Of a DNA stretch of 13,710 nt, positions 12,732-13,710 are shown piece after piece (position 1 is the first letter of the stretch; the number at the start of each line of letters is the position of its first letter). The DNA is from Bacteroidales bacterium. Lineage in GTDB: Bacteria > Bacteroidota > Bacteroidia > Bacteroidales > WCHB1-69. The notes beneath the pieces were generated by a model. That model was given only the letters and a program-made list of their open reading frames with translations, had not been told where the DNA came from and did not search any database. The DNA lies in NCBI GenBank assembly GCA_028684405.1, contig JAQUGA010000046.1, positions 1 through 13,710 of the forward strand, given 5' to 3'. The translations under genes were made by a program, and so were the position numbers.

Positions 12732-13710
12732 ATGAAACACAACATATTATTTTTATCTGGCTGGTACCCTACTAGAGACAATCCTACACTTGGAAATTTT
12801 ATTGTCAAACATGCAGAATGCGTTTCACCCCACCACTCCATTTATGCTCTCCATGTCAGTTTAACGAAAAACATCTCTCAAAAAGAAGAGGTTGATTTTT
12901 CCGAAACTCAATTTCCTTCTAAGGTTATTTACTTGAGAAAATCTAAAGTTCCAATTTTAGGAAGTCTCTTCGATAAGCTTAAAATCATCAAAAGATATTT
13001 TTCCGAATATAATATCTTAATTGATAATGGATTTAAACCCGAATTAATTCATGCCAATATTGCCTATCCAATTGGCATTGTTGCGTGTATGCTTAAATGG
13101 AAATATAAGATTAATTATATTATTGAAGAGCACTGGACGGGCTATCTGGATTACGGAATTAATAGACCTGGTTTTTTTAAAAAGCGGATCATTCGTTTTG
13201 TTGCCAACCGCTCCAATGCTATTCTTCCTGATTCTCAAGATTTGGGACGTGCCATTCAAAAACTGAATATTAAAACACCCATTATTAAGTTAGCAAACGT
13301 AGTTCATGTTGAACATTTTACGCCTCAACTTCAAAAAGAAGAGAGCGAAATATCAAAGATGATTCATGTGTCAACTTTGCATAATGTTCACAAAAACATT
13401 GAGCTTTTAATTGATTCATTTTCAGAAGTTTTAAATTTGGGACATAAAGCAGAACTTCATATTATTAGCGATGGTGATTTTGAACAATATAAAGGCAAAA
13501 TTGAAGAGTTGGGAATTGCCAAAAACATCATTTTTTACGGCGAATTAAAAGCGGAAGAGATTGCTCCTGTTCTTAGAGAAGCTGATTTTTTTGTTTTAAG
13601 CAGTAATTTCGAAAATCTACCATGTGTTTTGATTGAGTCTGTTGCCTGCGGAGTGCCAGCCATTTCGACAAATGTTGGCGGTGTGGACGAAATTATCAAT
13701 GAAACAAATG
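12732..13710 (+). CDS. GT4-type glycosyltransferase (glycosyl transferases group 1), 3' end outside the window
   Basis: 326 codons are present without a stop; family members usually have 360-400 residues, so most of the protein is seen. These GT-B enzymes move a sugar from a nucleotide-sugar to a lipid-linked glycan or other acceptor at the inner face of the membrane. The start MKHNILFLSGWYPTRDNPTLG has the family's N-terminal strand and WYP...G loop. HANIAYPIGIVA and EEHWTGY (about 137-143) fit the acceptor-side domain. VSTLHNVHKNIELLIDSF (about 218-235) opens the nucleotide-sugar-binding domain. E294 and E302 in ENLPCVLIE form the E-x7-E motif of GT4 enzymes, followed by GVPAISTNVGGVDEII. 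There is no signal peptide. The sugar and the pathway (capsule, exopolysaccharide or LPS) cannot be read from the sequence. It may open a polysaccharide gene cluster to the right. It is divergent from tRNA-His. Confidence 0.9.
   Translation, partial: MKHNILFLSGWYPTRDNPTLGNFIVKHAECVSPHHSIYALHVSLTKNISQKEEVDFSETQFPSKVIYLRKSKVPILGSLFDKLKIIKRYFSEYNILIDNGFKPELIHANIAYPIGIVACMLKWKYKINYIIEEHWTGYLDYGINRPGFFKKRIIRFVANRSNAILPDSQDLGRAIQKLNIKTPIIKLANVVHVEHFTPQLQKEESEISKMIHVSTLHNVHKNIELLIDSFSEVLNLGHKAELHIISDGDFEQYKGKIEELGIAKNIIFYGELKAEEIAPVLREADFFVLSSNFENLPCVLIESVACGVPAISTNVGGVDEIINETN

Noticed and set aside
13044..13266. Short frames on both strands inside the glycosyltransferase region
   Set aside because: The frame starting at 12732 continues through the region with GT4 motifs up to the window edge, which explains the coding signal.
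1..13710. CRISPR array, insertion sequence, prophage, toxin-antitoxin or defence cassette
   Set aside because: No spaced direct repeats, transposase, integrase or matching protein pair seen; gene order and base composition look like ordinary chromosome.

Overview
The window is AT-rich chromosomal DNA from a member of the Bacteroidota. Four things point there. One predicted exported protein ends in a type A C-terminal sorting domain of the type IX secretion system. Several start sites carry the Bacteroidota sigma promoter pattern (TTTG-like, about 19-20 bp, TAnnTTTG). GyrA, ClpC and Ndk read like Bacteroidota versions. The M16 peptidase and the TPR protein have exported forms common in that phylum. 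The order or genus cannot be fixed from the sequence alone.

Layout, left to right. The window opens with the 3' end of a DNA-3-methyladenine glycosylase gene (+). It converges on a small T9SS cargo gene (-), and a hairpin terminator overlaps the glycosylase stop codon. A gene-free stretch of about 390 bp follows (its right end holds a terminator), then a two-unit M16 zinc peptidase gene (-). After another gene-free stretch of about 400 bp comes a (-) operon of gyrA followed by an exported TPR protein gene, closed by a GC-rich hairpin terminator. clpC is transcribed divergently from gyrA and ends at a strong terminator. ndk (+) and tRNA-His (-) converge on one perfectly symmetrical 40-bp terminator. 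Divergent from the tRNA, a GT4-type glycosyltransferase gene (+) runs off the right edge.

The genes are mainly housekeeping: base-excision repair, DNA supercoiling, protein quality control, nucleotide balance and a tRNA. Mixed with them are envelope functions: the T9SS cargo, an exported peptidase, an exported TPR protein and a glycosyltransferase. No mobile element, CRISPR array, prophage, toxin-antitoxin pair or defence cassette was seen. I found no convincing new multi-gene system. The best leads are small: a 20-bp perfect palindrome beside the ndk promoter, a gyrA-TPR operon, a long acidic GyrA tail, and an unclassified T9SS cargo protein.
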